Made by a program: the position numbers and the translations under genes. Below are positions 62,616 through 64,000 of a DNA stretch of 64,000 nt, piece after piece; within the stretch, counting starts at the first letter, position 1, and the number at the start of each line of letters is the position of its first letter. The DNA is taken from the NCBI RefSeq assembly GCF_030463535.1, contig NC_132879.1, positions 31,480,133 through 31,544,132 of the forward strand. Reading direction: 5' to 3'. The DNA comes from Salminus brasiliensis. Lineage: Eukaryota > Chordata > Actinopteri > Characiformes > Bryconidae. The notes beneath the pieces are model-generated. The model made no database searches, was not told the DNA's origin, and was given only the letters and a program-made list of their open reading frames with translations.

Positions 62616-62649
<34 letters not shown>
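62616..62649 (+). repeat. (CA)n microsatellite
   Basis: About 16 CA units. Confidence 0.97.
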
Positions 62650-62651
<2 letters not shown>

Positions 62652-63084
62652 ACTAATGTGTACATACACCAAAATGCTCTCATCCACAGCATTATCAAAT
62701 TGGCTTTAGTTCTTGCCTTTGAGCGAGTAGACTGGCTGTTTCAAAGTCTGGCATTGTGTTGTGGAGGACTGCATAATCACATTGTGTGATTCACTATTAA
62801 CAGGCTTTGCACCAGGCTGTAGTTCTAGCTCTCAGATTTCAACCTGCTGCTTGAAGAGCTCCAGCCAGGTATAATAAACTCATTGGGGCCTGAAGACCCT
62901 TTCAGTTATTGTTTATATGATACTGTAACCAGCTTCAAAAATGATTAGAATCAGTGCCAGAATGAGAAAAACAAACACAATATAACCTTGACCTTCATTT
63001 TACGAGTTCTGTAAAGTACTGAGAAAAGGTTAGTTGACTCCTGAAGATGAAAAAAGTGAAATCGTTTTAAATGGTTATCTTAAG
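62650..63084. other. No gene seen
   Basis: Unassigned A/T-rich sequence. Confidence 0.4.
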
Positions 63085-63904
63085 CCATGGTTCTCAAAGC
63101 AGGGTCTGAGGCCCCCACCAGGGGTTTCAGTCATGTAGTCAAGGGGTTCGAGCCAAAACGAGGCCATGGATCTAGTTAGAAAGCACCTTGATTATAGCAA
63201 TAAAGCAAAGTCTTTTCATCAAATGCAAGAATGAGAAAAATCAGCTTGATAAAATACAAATAATGAGCCTGATAAGTACTTACAATAACAAAAACAGTTA
63301 TTAGGAGTTAATGAGTACCTCAGTCTTAATGTTACTGGAGCGCTATTGCCGTTACACCATGTAAATACTCTCAGTAACTGTGAATTGGGCCAGACTCGTG
63401 GTTATGTAAACCTTCTCGAAAAGCTTCCAAGAGCAGCATTGCTGGCTGTAAGGCAGTGGAAGAGCATGAAGCTTCTAAATTAAAGGTGCCACCCATGGGC
63501 TCTTTGGAGTTATGCCACTGAAGAAGCATTGTGGTTCCCATAAGGAAGGTTTATTAAAAACGTCACATACTTTAAAGGTTTTCCTAGAACAGCGTGTCCA
63601 AGCAAAGAACTATTGAGGCAGAAATGTTTTATGAGTCATAAGTGTGTTATGACCCAAAACAAGGCCACAAATCAATTTACAAAGCACCTTAATTATACCA
63701 ATAAAGCAAAGTATTTAAGAATGAGAACAATTTTTAGAAGAAAAAGAAGTTAATCAGCAGCTCGATAAAATCTAAAGCCGAGAAGATCTAAACAAGTCTG
63801 TACTTTTGAAGAGTTTGATTGCGTTCAGAAAGTAAATGTATGGGGTTCATGCTTTTTTCACTCACTTTTTCCTTCCTTGGCTGCAAAACATTTGAGAACC
63901 CATT
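63085..63904. mobile_element. hAT-like non-autonomous element
   Basis: The left end CCATGGTTCTCAAA and right end TTTGAGAACCCA are inverted repeats of the CAGTGGTTCTCAA hAT type. Inside, a segment with GAAAGCACCTTGATTATAGC (63179) recurs as CAAAGCACCTTAATTATACC (63680), an internal direct duplication. No transposase is seen; target duplication is unclear. Confidence 0.6.
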
Positions 63905-64000
63905 TAAAGAACCATCTACAAAAGGTTTTTCTCCAGTCTGAAATACCTTTTGATCAACGAATACCCATTAAAGCATGGAGTCGGCATAGTTCTATTTAAA

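Overview
The window looks like genomic DNA of a bony fish, probably an ostariophysan such as a characin or catfish. This is inferred from spliced exons with GT-AG borders, abundant CA/GT and CT microsatellites, CpG-rich promoter-like islands, and teleost-type L2-like LINE, Tc1/mariner, hAT, MITE and tRNA-derived SINE relics. There is no bacterial or viral gene organisation. Coding content is very low; most open frames here are chance or repeat-derived.

Region by region. 1-1343 (minus strand) holds the first two coding exons of a CMP-sialic acid synthetase gene (CMAS); the rest of the gene lies off the left edge. Exon 1 carries two extra bases in a G run that break the frame. 1.5-2.2 kb is an L2/CR1-type LINE remnant. 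2.55-12.4 kb is best explained as a tandem segmental duplication (A-B-P, then A'-B'-P'). P is a 973-bp CpG-rich, promoter-like block that is almost identical in the two units, while the other blocks are visibly more diverged. An LTR-like segment lies in the second unit. 12.4-23 kb is intergenic and rich in a dispersed repeat carrying an octamer and a CCAAT motif, plus Tc1-like and inverted-repeat elements. 23-31 kb holds SINEs, MITEs and two weak exon candidates.

31.9-32.9 kb is a strong CpG-rich promoter and first exon on the plus strand, ending in a clean splice donor. 32.9-64 kb reads as a long first intron or several introns of that unidentified gene. It holds several exon-like segments with good splice signals (41.0, 49.3, 56.5 and 58.15 kb, the last two only 15 nt), a 42-bp minisatellite, a minus-strand 147-codon open frame with a signal-peptide-like start, a Tc1 relic with nested SINE and hAT insertions, and a hAT-like element at the right edge.

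No previously undescribed gene system is evident. The most notable items are the CMAS frame break, the unevenly diverged tandem duplication with its near-identical P blocks, the octamer repeat family, the minisatellite with an inverted 38-bp copy, and the candidate microexons. Only the CMAS identification rests on recognisable protein sequence; the other exon calls are splice-signal inferences.
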